Below, piece by piece: positions 44,553 to 55,907 of a stretch of 64,000 nt of DNA. The position numbers were made by a program, and so were the translations under genes. Below the pieces are notes generated by a model. That model searched no databases. It saw only the letters and a program-made list of their open reading frames with translations, and was not told the origin of the DNA. The stretch covers positions 806,001 through 870,000 of the forward strand of contig JASFXZ010000038.1 in the NCBI GenBank assembly GCA_032209605.1. Direction: 5' to 3'. This DNA is from Mactromeris polynyma. Lineage: Eukaryota > Mollusca > Bivalvia > Venerida > Mactridae. The number at the start of each line of letters is the position of its first letter. The first letter of the stretch is position 1.

Positions 44553-45657
44553 TCTCGTTCAAAAATCAGAACTACGTTTGCCAGATCTAGACATAGGAAC
44601 GCATGAGGTGGCACACGTTCAAAATTCAGATATACCCTTGCCATATATAGACATAGGAACGCAGAAGGTGGCACACGTTAAAAAATCATATCCACCCTTG
44701 CCAGATCTAGACATAGGAACGCAGAAGATGGCACACGTTCAAAAATCAGATCAACCCTTGCCAGATATAGACATAGGAACGCAGAAGATGGCACACGTTC
44801 AAAAATCATATCTACCCTTGCCAGATCTAGACATAGGAACGCAGAAGATGGCACACGTTAAAAAATCAGACCAATCCTTGCCAGTTCTAGACATAGGAAC
44901 GCAGAAGATGGCACACGTTAAAAAATCAGACCAATCCTTGCCAGATCTAGACATAGGAACGCAGAAGATGGCACACGTACAAAAATCAGATCCACCCTTG
45001 CCAGATCTAGACATAGGAACGCAGAAGATGGCACACGTTCAAAAATCAGATCCACCCTTGCCATATATATAGACATAGGAACGCAGAAGATGGCACACGT
45101 TAAAAAATCATATCTACCCTTGCCAGATCTAGACATAGGAACGCAGAAGATGGCACACGTTCAAAAATCAGATCCACCCTTGCCAGATCTAGACATAGGA
45201 ACGCAGAAGATGGCACACGTTCAAAAATCAGATCTACCCTTGCCAGATCTAGACATAGGAACGCAGAAGATGGCACACGTTCAAAAATCATATCTACCCT
45301 TGCCAGATATAGACATAGGAACGCAGAAGATGGCACACGTTCAAAAATCATATCTACCCTTGCCAGCTCTAGACATAGGAACGCAGAAGATGGCACACGT
45401 TCAAAAATCATATCTACCCTTGCCAGATATAGACATAGGAACGCAGAAGATGGCACACGTTCAAAAATCATATCTACCCTTGCCAGATCTAGACATAGGA
45501 ACGCAGAAGATGGCACACGTTCAAAAATCATATCTACCCTTGCCAGATATAGACATAGGAACGCAGAAGATGGCACACGTTCAAAAATCAGATCAACCCT
45601 TGCCAGATATAGACATAGGAACGCAGGAGGTAGCACACGCAAAAAGGTCACAACAAC
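44553..45657 (+). repeat. 60-bp minisatellite, about 18 copies
   Basis: Unit of 60 bp with GACATAGGAACGCAGAAGAT at fixed spacing. There is a 2-bp insertion at about 45066. Since 60 is a multiple of 3, the array is open on both strands: plus reads LDIGTQKMAHVQKSDPPLPD repeated, minus reads a Cys/Phe-rich 20-mer. Unit differences are mostly amino-acid changing in the plus frame (GAT/TAT, CCA/CTA, CAA/AAA), and the insertion splits the frame, so I see no sign of selection for protein. It lies inside block B and is absent from block A, so it expanded after the duplication. Confidence 0.93.
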
Positions 45658-45889
45658 AATTGTATCCCTTGGAATGCAATGATGTTTAGTTTTCAGTAAG
45701 AACAACAATATAGTCGTTAATGTCGAGAAATGATAAACGACATACTTACAGTGATATTTTCGTCGTCATAAGGCTGTCAAAACATGGTCATTAGTAAATA
45801 TACATGTTATATAGAACAAATAACGAAAACACTATAGACAAAACAACCGTAAAACGAATGATATGATTCAAGAATAAAACATTTGCCAA

Positions 45890-46450
45890 CATGTTCATAT
45901 ACACCTTTTCAAAACTCACTTGCTCCCTTTCATTTTTACAATGTAGCATCTGGATAGTTACTCAGACGAAGCAATAAGTCTCAAAGTCTTCTTGGACGAA
46001 AAGTAAATCGGCTAATGTGTGGATTTAGATATTATAAAGATCCAATTACAAAGATCATTAGAAAACCTGAGACGATTTATATGCGGAATTTGATCAAATA
46101 CTGTTGTCAAATCTCGGATTTTTAGAAAAGTCAATCGGTCTCAAGCGACGAAAACATGTTAATAAAAAAGTCTGAAATCTAATCAGTCTTGGCCCTGACG
46201 TGTGAATGTAGTTTCCTGGTGCTGTTCTTTTACACATGTTGACTTGAGATGTTAATTCTGATTCCAATAAGGTTCTTGTCACAATTGCAGCAAAGAAATG
46301 TGTGAACAAATTTAACCTACTTGATTGATAGCGTAAAAGTTAAGAAGTACAATGCATTATAACTTTTCTCAAATTACGCTAACGGGAATTTTCAATCTCC
46401 GGGAACCTATAAACTAATTGGGCGACATACTAAACTGATGATTTCGACAA
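45890..46450 (+). repeat. Segmental duplication block B, last part
   Basis: Collinear with 30180-30790. It ends shortly before the Harbinger derivative. Confidence 0.75.
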
Positions 46451-46779
46451 ATGGCTGTAAGCGGCGGGGTGATTGCAGAACTTCACAGGAAGAATTGTTG
46501 ATACTTGTCTTTCGCATATTTATTCTTTCGCAAGCAAACGGCAACTTCTCATATGCATCAGAGGTACAGTACAAGAAACGTGGAATTATTATATTTGGTC
46601 AAATTGCCACAGAGATCCAACGCCTCATCGGGATTTCGATCCTGCTACCTTCAATTTGGCAGCTGTATAACGCCTGAGCTTACCGGGTGTGATTACCACG
46701 TTTTTATAATCAATGACGTGTACTATTACGATATAAAGCTAATGATGCTGTCACATAGCACCGGCTAAGCCCAACGGGC

Positions 46780-47040
46780 CCATACCGTTTGATTTAAATG
46801 ACAAGCGGTGATAATCTCTCCGTCCGCATTTTTTTTCAGCCGTGTACTCAACGTTTCCATACCGTCTCCATACCGGGTCCTTACCGCTTACAGCGTCCTC
46901 GTACCAGCCAGTGTCACCGTGTTGGCCGTTTTCTTGACGGGTCTCGCCGGGTCCATGCCGGGTCCTCACCGTGTGGCTACCGGCCCCTTACCGCCCGGAA
47001 CGCCCCCTTACCGTTCGCTAAACGTTCGCGCCGCCTTGCT
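46780..47040. repeat. Left subterminal ACCG-rich repeats
   Basis: Irregular repetition of short pieces such as CATACCG, TTACCG, GTGTCACCG, GGGTCCTCACCG, mostly in one orientation. In this superfamily the Myb-like protein and transposase bind subterminal motifs, so these may be binding sites. That role is inference. Confidence 0.6.
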
Positions 47041-47054
47041 GACGTCACACACGG

Positions 47055-47064
47055 TATATAAAAG
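47055..47064 (+). promoter_or_regulatory. TATA box of the plus-strand gene
   Basis: TATATAAAAG, 87 bases before the ATG at 47151. A TGACGTCAC CRE-like site sits just upstream at 47040-47048. Confidence 0.6.
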
Positions 47065-47150
47065 CTGGGAATTCACCCGTCCGGTCACACATCAGTTCAC
47101 GAATTGTACGTACATGTACTCCTCATAAATCTTCTCAAAAATCCTAACTA

Positions 47151-47318
47151 ATGCCTAAACGTGGAATGAAAGCTGCTGGCAGAGGGGTGGGTAAAGTAAG
47201 GAAGCTTCCGGAACCGCAGGATCCTCCAACCAGATCCACAACTTCAAGGGTAAAGAAGCCCAATCCCAAGTATGAGTCTTCTGATAATGGTAGGATGCGC
47301 CAGCCATACTGGAGTTAG
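47151..47318 (+). CDS. Small basic protein of the Harbinger derivative, truncated
   Basis: 55 codons, starting MPKRGMKAAGRGVGKVRK and ending RMRQPYWS before a TAG. It is strongly Lys/Arg/Pro-rich. It has its own TATA box and sits convergent to the transposase remnant. Harbinger elements normally carry a second gene for a Myb/SANT-like DNA-binding protein with a basic N-terminus, so this is probably its N-terminal stub, cut by the internal deletion. No SANT fold is present in what remains. The last residues lie on the strand opposite the transposase remnant, at the deletion junction. Confidence 0.45.
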   Translation: MPKRGMKAAGRGVGKVRKLPEPQDPPTRSTTSRVKKPNPKYESSDNGRMRQPYWS

Positions 47319-47696
47319 GTGTATTTTGCACCCGAGGCAAGGTGCCTCAGCGAAACAGCCAACTTGAGTCCTGGGTCGAGTGGCTCCCGATACGACGTAT
47401 GTTTCTTTGTGAGGCGATGTTCTATACGGGTTAATATTTCATCGTACATCTCGGGAGGCATTCTCATAAAGTTATTGAAAGCCGTGGGATCCTCACGCCG
47501 CAGTTCGACCATAAGCTGATGGTACACGCCGAACTGTTTGCGACGACTGATCCATCCCCTGGTCCATGCACATCTCCCCCGTTGGCCGCGGTGAGCCCGT
47601 CTTTGCTGCCGTCGGACGTGGAATGCCAGATTGATCGCGTTCACGTTGGGCAAGGGCCATCATATACATGTTCCGAAGCCTCTCATGACACTCCAT
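47293..47696 (-). pseudogene. Harbinger transposase N-terminus, frameshifted and truncated
   Basis: On the minus strand the ATG at 47696 opens MECHERLRNMYMMALAQRER. A one-base frame change near 47640 then leads to RGWISRRKQFGVYHQLMVEL, RREDPTAFNNFMRMPPEMYD and LRHLASGAKYT. A TAA follows, then LQYGWRI in the same frame (47296), after which similarity ends. W-SRR...G.Y..L..ELR.EDP..F.NF.RM....-D and the later LRHLA.G..Y..LQY are hallmarks of HARBI1-type transposases before the catalytic DDE region, which is absent. A TATA box (TATAAA on minus) lies at 47757-47762. Confidence 0.75.
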
Positions 47697-47756
47697 GATG
47701 ACGACTGGTCCGATGGAGAGCAGGCACTAAATGAAGCTTTGACAATTGTCGTCGTT

Positions 47757-47762
47757 TTTATA
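47757..47762 (-). promoter_or_regulatory. TATA box of the transposase remnant
   Basis: TATAAA on the minus strand (within CTGTATAAAAACG), about 60 bases before the ATG at 47696. Confidence 0.5.
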
Positions 47763-47799
47763 CAGTAAACTATGGAGTCAGGGTGTCTGGCACGGTTTT

Positions 47800-48265
47800 T
47801 AAACGGGCGCAATGAAAACACACGGCAACAGGCCGGTATGGAGACGTTATGAAGACGGTGGAACGGTAACAGGACGTTATTAGGTCGTTAAGAGACCGGT
47901 AAGGGGCCGCTAGGTAGCCGGTATGAGACGGTGGGTCAACGTTGAGCAAACGGTGAGAGCCCGGTATGAGGCCGGTATGAACACGGTAACACGTCGTCAC
48001 CGCCCCATGAACGGTTCCATAACGGTCTCGTACCGGCCCACCGTCCTTAAACCGTCCTCTTACCGTCCTCATACGTGGTTCTTACCGTGTTCCACCGCTT
48101 GTACCCACACGGCGAAAGTTTTGGACATGTTCAAAACTTTCGCCGGGTCTCGCCGGCCACTAACAGGGCCCCAACCGTGTTCACCGATCGCTCAACGCCC
48201 CGCCGTGTGCCCTCACCGTGTTCCACCGTCCGCACGAAATTTACCACACGGTGGCACACGGTAGG
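47800..48265. repeat. Right subterminal ACCG-rich repeats with orientation switch
   Basis: 47815-47995 is dominated by CGGTA / ACGGT and 47998-48265 by TACCG / ACCGT, so the motif direction flips near 48000. Pieces include GGCCGGTATG and GTGTTCCACCG. Confidence 0.6.
48111..48144. repeat. 13-bp perfect hairpin
   Basis: GGCGAAAGTTTTG and CAAAACTTTCGCC around an 8-base loop GACATGTT, inside the right subterminal region. Confidence 0.85.
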
Positions 48266-48619
48266 CTTACCCGGCACTATGTGACAGCTACATAACCGGA
48301 AGAGACCAGTTAATAATGACCAGAGTTTGTCGTACATCATACTGTAGCTAATAATATCGAGAACCGATATCACAATGACGACATAGTATTACGCAAGTTA
48401 ACGTGACAAATATTTATTCGAATGAATTAATTTAGATTTCGTATAAACTATTGTTTCCTGGCTAAATATTACATCCTTTTACACTAAGTATTCATCAAAA
48501 GGTAGCAAGGGGGATATAAACAGAATCTGACCGACTTAATATAAGTAGAATATCGACTAAGATGTCCCATAATACCTATGTCGGATTATATTACTAACGT
48601 ATATCATATTTATATCATG

Positions 48620-51295
48620 TTTGACAAATATCACACTTTATGCAACCAGGCGAGTGTTATAAAAACGGATGAATGCACTACATTTTACTACCCGGGGAGC
48701 GTTATACGAACATGAAAGGTACACGTTACACTAGCCGGGGAGCGTGTTATGGATGTATGACACACTTTCAGCTAGCCGATGAGCTTTATACGGATGCATG
48801 ACACACTTTATGCTACACGGTGACTGTTATACAAACATGAAAGGTACACTTTACGCTAGCCGGGGATTGTTATACGGATGAAAGGCACATCTTTATACTA
48901 CCCGGAGAGCATTATACGGGCGTGAAAGGTCATGAAAGGCACGTCTTTATACTACCCGGAGAGCGTAATACGGGCATGAAAGGTACAATTTATACTACCC
49001 GGTGAGCGTTATATGGACATGAAAGTTACACTTTATACTACCCGGGGAGTATTATACGGGCATGAATGGTACACTTTATACTACCCGGTGAGCGTTATAT
49101 GGACATGAAAGTTACACTTTATACTACCCGGGGAGTATTATACGGGCATGAATGGTACACTTTATACTACCCGGGGAGCGTTATACGGGCATGAATGGTA
49201 CACTTTATACTACCCGGTGAGCGTTATATGGACATGAAAGGTACACTTTATACTACCCGGGGAGCGTTATACGGACATGAAAGGTACACTTTATACTACC
49301 CGGGGAGCGTTTAACGGACATGAAAGGTACACTTTATACTACCCGGGGAGCGTTATACGGACATGAAAGGCACATCTTTATACTACCCGGGGAGCGTTTA
49401 ACGGACATGAAAGGTACACTTTATTCTACCCGGGGAGCGTTATACGGACATGAAAGGTACATTTTATACTACCCAGGGAGCGTTTTACGGACATGATGCT
49501 AGCCGGGGATTGTTATACGGATGAAAGGCACATCTTTATACTACCCGGAGAGCATTATACGGGCGTGAAAGGTCATGAAAGGCACGTCTTTATACTACCC
49601 GGAGAGCGTAATACGGGCATGAAAGGTACAATTTATACTACCCGGTGAGCGTTATATGGACATGAAAGTTACACTTTATACTACCCGGGGAGTATTATAC
49701 GGGCATGAATGGTACACTTTATACTACCCGGGGAGCGTTATACGGGCATGAATGGTACACTTTATACTACCCGGTGAGCGTTATATGGACATGAAAGGTA
49801 CACTTTATACTACCCGGGGAGCGTTATACGGACATGAAAGGTACACTTTATACTACCCGGGGAGCGTTTAACGGACATGAAAGGTACACTTTATACTACC
49901 CGGGGAGCGTTATACGGACATGAAAGGCACATCTTTATACTACCCGGGGAGCGTTTAACGGACATGAAAGGTACACTTTATGCTACCCGGGGAGCGTTTT
50001 ACGGACATGAAAGGTACACTTTATGCTACCCGGGGAGCATTTTACGGGCATGAATAGTACACTTTATACTACCCGGGGAGCGTTATACGGACATGAAAGG
50101 TACACTTTTATGTTCCCGTGATGCGTTGGTCGGACATGAAAGGTACACTTTATGTACCCGTGAAGCGTTGTTCGGACATGAAAGGTTCACTTCAGTATAT
50201 TTTACCCTAGCTGGGGCTGTTATATGGATGTATGGTACATCATAAGCACCGCAGAAAGCGTTGTAACGGATGTATGTAAGGTACAGTTTACTCTACCCGG
50301 GGAGCTTTCTACAAACATCTACCCGGTGAGCATTATAAAACACGAATGGTACACTTTATGCTAACCGGGAAGCGTTATACAAACATGAATGGTACAATTT
50401 ATGCTACACGGGAAGCGTTATACAAATATGAATGGTACACCTAATGCTACCCGGGGAGCGTTATACAAACATGAATAGTACACTTAATGCTACCCGGGGA
50501 GCGTTATACAAACATGAATGGTTCATTTAATGCTACCCGGGGAGCGTTATACAAACATGAATAGTACACATAATGCTACCCGGGGAGCGTTATACAAACA
50601 TGAATGGTACACTTAATGCTACCCGGGGAGCCTTATACAAACATGAATGGTACATTTATGCTACCCGGGGAGCGTTATACAAACATGAATGGTACATTTA
50701 ATGCTACCCGGGGAGCCTTATACAAACATGAATAGTACACATAATGCTACCCGGGGAGCGTTATACAAACATGAATGGTACACTTAATGTTACCCGGGGA
50801 GCGTTATACAAACATGAATGGTACACTTAATGCTACCCGGGAGCGTTATACAAACATGAATGGTGCACTTAATGCTACCCGGGGAGCGTTATACAAACAT
50901 GAATGGTACATTTAATGCTACCCGGGGAGCCTTATACAAACATGAATGGTACACTTAATGCCACCCGGTGAGCCTTATACAAACTTGAATGGTACACTTA
51001 ATGCTACCCGGGGAGCGTTATACAAACATGAATGGTACACTTTATGCTACCCGGGGAGCGTTATACAGACATGAATGGTACACTTAATGCTACCCGGGGA
51101 GCTTTATACAAACATGAATGGTACATTTAATGCTACCCGGGGAGCCTTATACAAACATGAATGGTACACTTAATGCTACCCGGGGAGCGTTATACAAACA
51201 TGAATGGTACACTTAATGCTACCCGGGGAGCGTTATACAAACATGAATGGTACATTTAATGCTACCCGGGGAGCCTTATACGGACATGAAAGCTA
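48620..51295 (+). repeat. 43-bp satellite array, about 60 units, two subfamilies
   Basis: Unit of 43 bp around CTACCCGGGGAGCGTTATAC. The left part (to about 50.2 kb) has GGACATGAAAGGTACACTTT. The right part (50.3-51.29 kb) has AAACATGAATGGTACACTTA. A 644-bp higher-order block starting GCTAGCCGGGGATTGTTATA at 48854 is repeated at 49498. The left margin is more degenerate. Confidence 0.95.
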
Positions 51296-51589
51296 CATAA
51301 GAAGTGCTCTTTATGCAACCTGGGGTTTATTAAACGTATCACAATGATGAACGCTCGAGTTAAGGATTAAATGCTGCAATCATGCTGATTACAATACAAT
51401 ACAAACTCATTCGTGATTTAGGCCACCAGCCCATAACACAAGTATTTAGCACAATCATGTCCTACAGTAGTTGTATTACAATGCACCTATTAGGCCGATG
51501 TTACCCTTTCCAAATAACTCTTAACATTGCCCACATCATTTGTACAATAAAGCAAGAATGTGATATTCCCTGTTCCATTTCTGCACTTG

Positions 51590-51720
51590 CATAAGACCTC
51601 TAGGAATAGTTATGGCAATATTTCCCACATTTATCTCAATTAGGTATCTAGGAAAATAATAACATCAGAGCAAATTAGTATAGTCTACTAGTTGTCAATT
51701 CATTACCACTTCAGAAAGTA
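51590..51720 (+). repeat. Fragment of the segmental-duplication unit, copy C
   Basis: AGACCTCTAGGAATAGTTAT and following bases align with 18535-18600, 37540-37605 and 58950-59010. Confidence 0.5.
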
Positions 51721-52011
51721 ATCGCAACGTCATGCTAAGAATGAAGGCGAGAAAATAGCGCACATCTTTGCATAACTGTTTTACGTTACGTGTTTCAACC
51801 ATGATCATCTTTGTATTCATATCCAAATATTTGAAACGTTGTCAGTCGTAACCAGCACTGAGTTAGCTTAATAATTGTTTCTGAATGATATTGGCAGTTG
51901 GATGAATGTTGTAAATGAGGCAAAGTTTCAAATGGATGTCATTTTCTTACAGATGAAATGCGAAACCTAGGACTAAATTTTCTCATTGCGAATTTTGAAG
52001 TAGAAGGACTA

Positions 52012-52200
52012 AATTGCTACAGGGAATGCCAAATACATAAGACTGCGCCTCCCCACACAGTCCTCCGGTAAAACAACAATCATTAAAACCTGAGGCACTT
52101 AATGAGGTTAAAGGGTATATACGTTAGGGAACAGAGGCGAAAGGAATGGCCTGCGAACCACGGAGGACAAACAAGAGGGGGTATTAATGGATGAAAAATA
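52012..52200 (+). repeat. Dispersed repeat family R, copy 2
   Basis: ATTGCTACAGGGAATGCC then GCCTCCCCACACAGTCCTCC and AAACAACAAT, matching the copies at 58229 and 59370. Confidence 0.7.
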
Positions 52201-52421
52201 CCATTTTACAAACATATAAAGAATTAATAATCATAAGGAGTTATGTTGTTTATAAATTCTAAGGCATTTGTCTTATTAGTGCTCTTATGTTCGTGAGTTG
52301 ACACGAAATTTCGTCAAAATCATACATAGAATATCAAAATTCGTTAAAACAAAAGTAATTATGTTTACCTGCGGCGTTATAAATTGTCCGTTCACATTGT
52401 TCATTTTGTAATTATAAAAAT

Positions 52422-52638
52422 TTACTCATGTACGTGTATAAGAGACAACACAATGCTGAGCTAATATTTTATTATGATTTATTACTGTAATAAATTAATT
52501 TATTTACCAACGAAACACCTTAATTGGAATTTACTCATGTACGTGTATAAGAGACAACACAATTCTGAGCTAATATTTTATTATGATTTATTACTGTAAT
52601 AAATTAATTTATTTACCAACGAAACATCTTAATTGGAA
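52422..52638. repeat. 109-bp tandem duplication
   Basis: TTACTCATGTACGTGTATAA at 52422 and 52531. The two units differ at only a few positions, so this is recent. Confidence 0.95.
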
Positions 52639-53787
52639 AAATAATTTAGTTCCCGTTCAAAATATATGTTTCTCTCGAAAATAATATCACTTTGCTTTTA
52701 GTATCTGCAATTTTGTATTAAGTTTTATAAATTTACATTTGTTATGAAATTAATGCATGATTTGCTAGACTCCATAATTATCTCTGTAAAAAAGAACACC
52801 ATTAGGATATGTATTTCAAATTTCATGCAATTTTCATCAGGACTTTTTTCCGTGATATAATTATACTCAAATAATAGACAAGCAATTGTTGAGATATATT
52901 TCATGGGTGGCAGTGAATTGATGTAATAGTTAGGAAGTAATTAAAGTAAAGGAAATGATACAAAAGGTGTACATAACTTAAAAACGGATCATGCAATCAC
53001 GATTTCATGTTCTAGGTAAAACATATCTTTAATGTATTGGTATTTTAATAAATGTACAAGTCCAGTAGGAACTGCATTTATTACGGTACCATGTGATTCA
53101 TTCTCGTCAGCTCTCGGATATTTCCGTACCACTTCGTTACTCTACGAACATCCTCTAGTGTATGTCAGGCGGAGCACTATGTGGCAAAGTTCAACATTTT
53201 GTGCGGTCAAAAATAGTTCTCGTAAAACGGATTTATAACTTCAATAACTTCGATAAATTCCCATAAGAAATGGATTATCGTTCTCATTTCTAGTTTAAAA
53301 CTCACACATTTCAGTCTTCATATAGCTTAAATATTAGATTATAACCCCGTTTCATCTGCACTCCAGCGTTCATGCCGCCATATTGTTTTCATGATATTCG
53401 AATGGTATTTCCGAACGTAGTGTTTTTCGCACATCCGAGGCACTGGACGTAGTTTTCCAAATACCATGTGCTTATGTCAGAGTATAGAGAAGTCGACCTA
53501 CTGTCTGATATCTGTTCAACAAAACATATTCCAATTAATTATGAGTGTGAGCAAGATTGGCGCAGAGAATGTCATATTTATTATTACTTTATTTAAAGCT
53601 CACTGTTTATTTGCGAACTGTATCAACATTTGTGTTGCTTGTAAATTATTGAAGACATTCAACATCGATGCGTATAAAAGATTTCTGAATTTATCGTAGA
53701 CATCGGTGCGAAAAAGAAATCCTTTTAGAGTGATACCAGTTCCATTTCTAGTTATCGCCATTCTAAAATAGCACTTAGACTAGTTAT
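52639..53787. other. Non-coding stretch
   Basis: Short frames at 53032-53238 and 53466-53699 have no motif. Nothing else is supported. Confidence 0.4.
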
Positions 53788-54100
53788 ACAAAAGAAATAT
53801 TTTGAAAACAGATGGTCGGCGCAAATTGAAGGTTGAGACTTGTTGTGCAGCCTAACAAAAATGCCGAAATGTAAAGATTGCTGATCACTCCAGATCCAAA
53901 ATGGATTTTGGTAAAATCACCAAAATTCAGTGGATTTCGGTAATGTAACGTACCATTTATCGAAATGTTAACCAAATCGCGTCTAGGCTACGCACGTTGT
54001 TCGGTTGAAGAGAAATTGCAAAAGGTGTTTAACGTAAGATTTAATTGGTTTACACAACACTGATATGCAAATAGCAAAATCATGTTAGTGCGCCGAAAAA
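53788..54100 (+). mobile_element. 300-bp MITE, copy 4
   Basis: GGTCGGCGCAAATTGAAGG near the start, ATCCAAAATGGATTTTGGTA in the middle, GTGCGCCGAAAAA at the end. A few bases of the right end (CGGCT) are deleted compared with copy 1. Confidence 0.8.
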
Positions 54101-55907
54101 AAACTATATACATAAGACGAACGTTAGACAGTTTAATCACATTTTCGTACGTGCTATTTTTCCGTGCTTACACATTTATACAGTGTCTCATAACTATAGC
54201 ATTGACACGCATACGGATTCTTCGCTCACAATTTCTATTCAGCCTCCGATATGTTTAAACAGAGACACAGATTCTTACGCCAGCAAGCACTGGTTTTAAG
54301 CACGCATGAAAGTTGGCACACTAATACATTGATAAAAACATATTTGACACCGATCCAGACACAGGTAATTTAGTCGAGACGTTTACTTTTTTTAGACATT
54401 TTGTAAAAAATTACGGACCGTTTTATATTATAGATATTTTTCAGACCAATTTGCCACGTTAATTACGGGTTTTATTACATACTGTTGTTATTATGTTATT
54501 TCAGAAAATTGCATTTAATCTCGAACAAAGAAATATTTCATTCTCGAGCAAAGAAATATTTAATTTGAAATTAATTGATGCATTCATCAAATGCACGATC
54601 ACTTATGTGATATAAACTATGAAAAGGATAATTGAATAGTAATAATGACCAGGCATTGTGCTTACATAGTAAATAAACGCACAAGATAAGTAAACTTTAA
54701 AGAACAAACACACAACCAGCTTATTGAGGTGTGATATTATCTAGGTGATTTAAACCCCGAGTAAATCGCATTGTGGTTATTATTTCTATTCATATTTTAG
54801 GCGTGTGTTAAGTTCCTCTTCCCCAAGTACAGTTGACTTGATATAATAATCTACCATTTTGGCCGATGGCCACTTGCTTTTTTAGTTTGTCCTGTCGTGT
54901 ACTCCATCGATACAATCCCTTCCCCCCTGGTTCCTTTAAAGTGTCCATTGTTTTAAAGTCCTACATTTATCTCTATTGTCAGCCAGACAATATTTTACAT
55001 CCCAAATCCCATAGATATTTTCACTTATACCGCCTCAATCCCTAATGTTCGTATGCTGGTGTATCCCTGGGAACTGTTCCGGGAGGCATTGTCTTGTATA
55101 TGTGGCGTTCCCTGTTACATCTTAATCTTTCTATAATACATTATATTTGTAACTGTGATGGAATAATTGGTTGAAATATATACTACACGAGTTACATCAT
55201 TTGTGTACACACTTTTTCTGATAAAGGTTTGCACGATGTAACACACTTCATGTTTCTAAAATTCACAAATTAATTAATAAATTTCTTTTTTGAGTTTATA
55301 AAATATGAACAACTGAAGAGATCATGAAATTCATCACCAATTGTGTTTAGATTGCACACGTTATGCAAGCGATTTGGACGTTCTATATTTGATTTGTAAA
55401 AATGATTTCATCAATGGACAAAGCATATTACATATGCCACATTTAACACAGCTTTGTAAATATAGTTCAGACATGCTGTCAAAATCACCATCTTGTTTAT
55501 ATTCCGTCCGTTTGCAAATCCTGTAATCAACAATATTAGGTATTTATTTGCATCACCATTTCATTTTTTTACAAACATATTCTTTAAAGGAAGTTCAATA
55601 TTGTGAAGTCATGATCCTTGTTAATGCTGATTAAGTCTTTCATTGGTTAGTCCACAATGATCTAGAATAGTTTTCACATTATTTTACTCGTATGATCTAT
55701 AGCTTAAAACACAAAATTTGTATGCATTAAAAATCTCAAGATCAAAACCTACTTGAGGACGGAAAACTAATGTATAAATTATTATATGTAACACTTCAAG
55801 CAGTATTATTTTGTTTCTTTTCTTCCCAGTTTCAAACTCCAGCATTGAATTTCATTTCATTAGTCTAGATTCTAAACCAATAGAACCATATATCAAAACG
55901 ACAATAC
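54101..55907. other. AT-rich non-coding stretch
   Basis: No supported gene or repeat. The 61-codon frame at 55341-55526 has no motif. Confidence 0.4.

Larger units (their letters stand above)
46747..48288. mobile_element. PIF/Harbinger-like deletion derivative
   Basis: The ends are inverted repeats: GCTGTCACATAGCACCGGCT at 46747 and the complement of GCTGTCACATAGTGCCGGGT ending at 48288. The 3-bp target duplication normal for the superfamily is not evident (GAT versus TAC). Inside, two convergent truncated genes each have a TATA box on the outer side: a basic 55-codon protein on plus (47151) and the N-terminal third of a Harbinger-type transposase on minus (47696-47293). The missing 3' halves imply an internal deletion joining them. 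About 290 bp on the left and 480 bp on the right are GC-rich and crowded with ACCGT/ACCGG motifs. It is much GC-richer than its surroundings. It would need a transposase from elsewhere. Confidence 0.72.
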
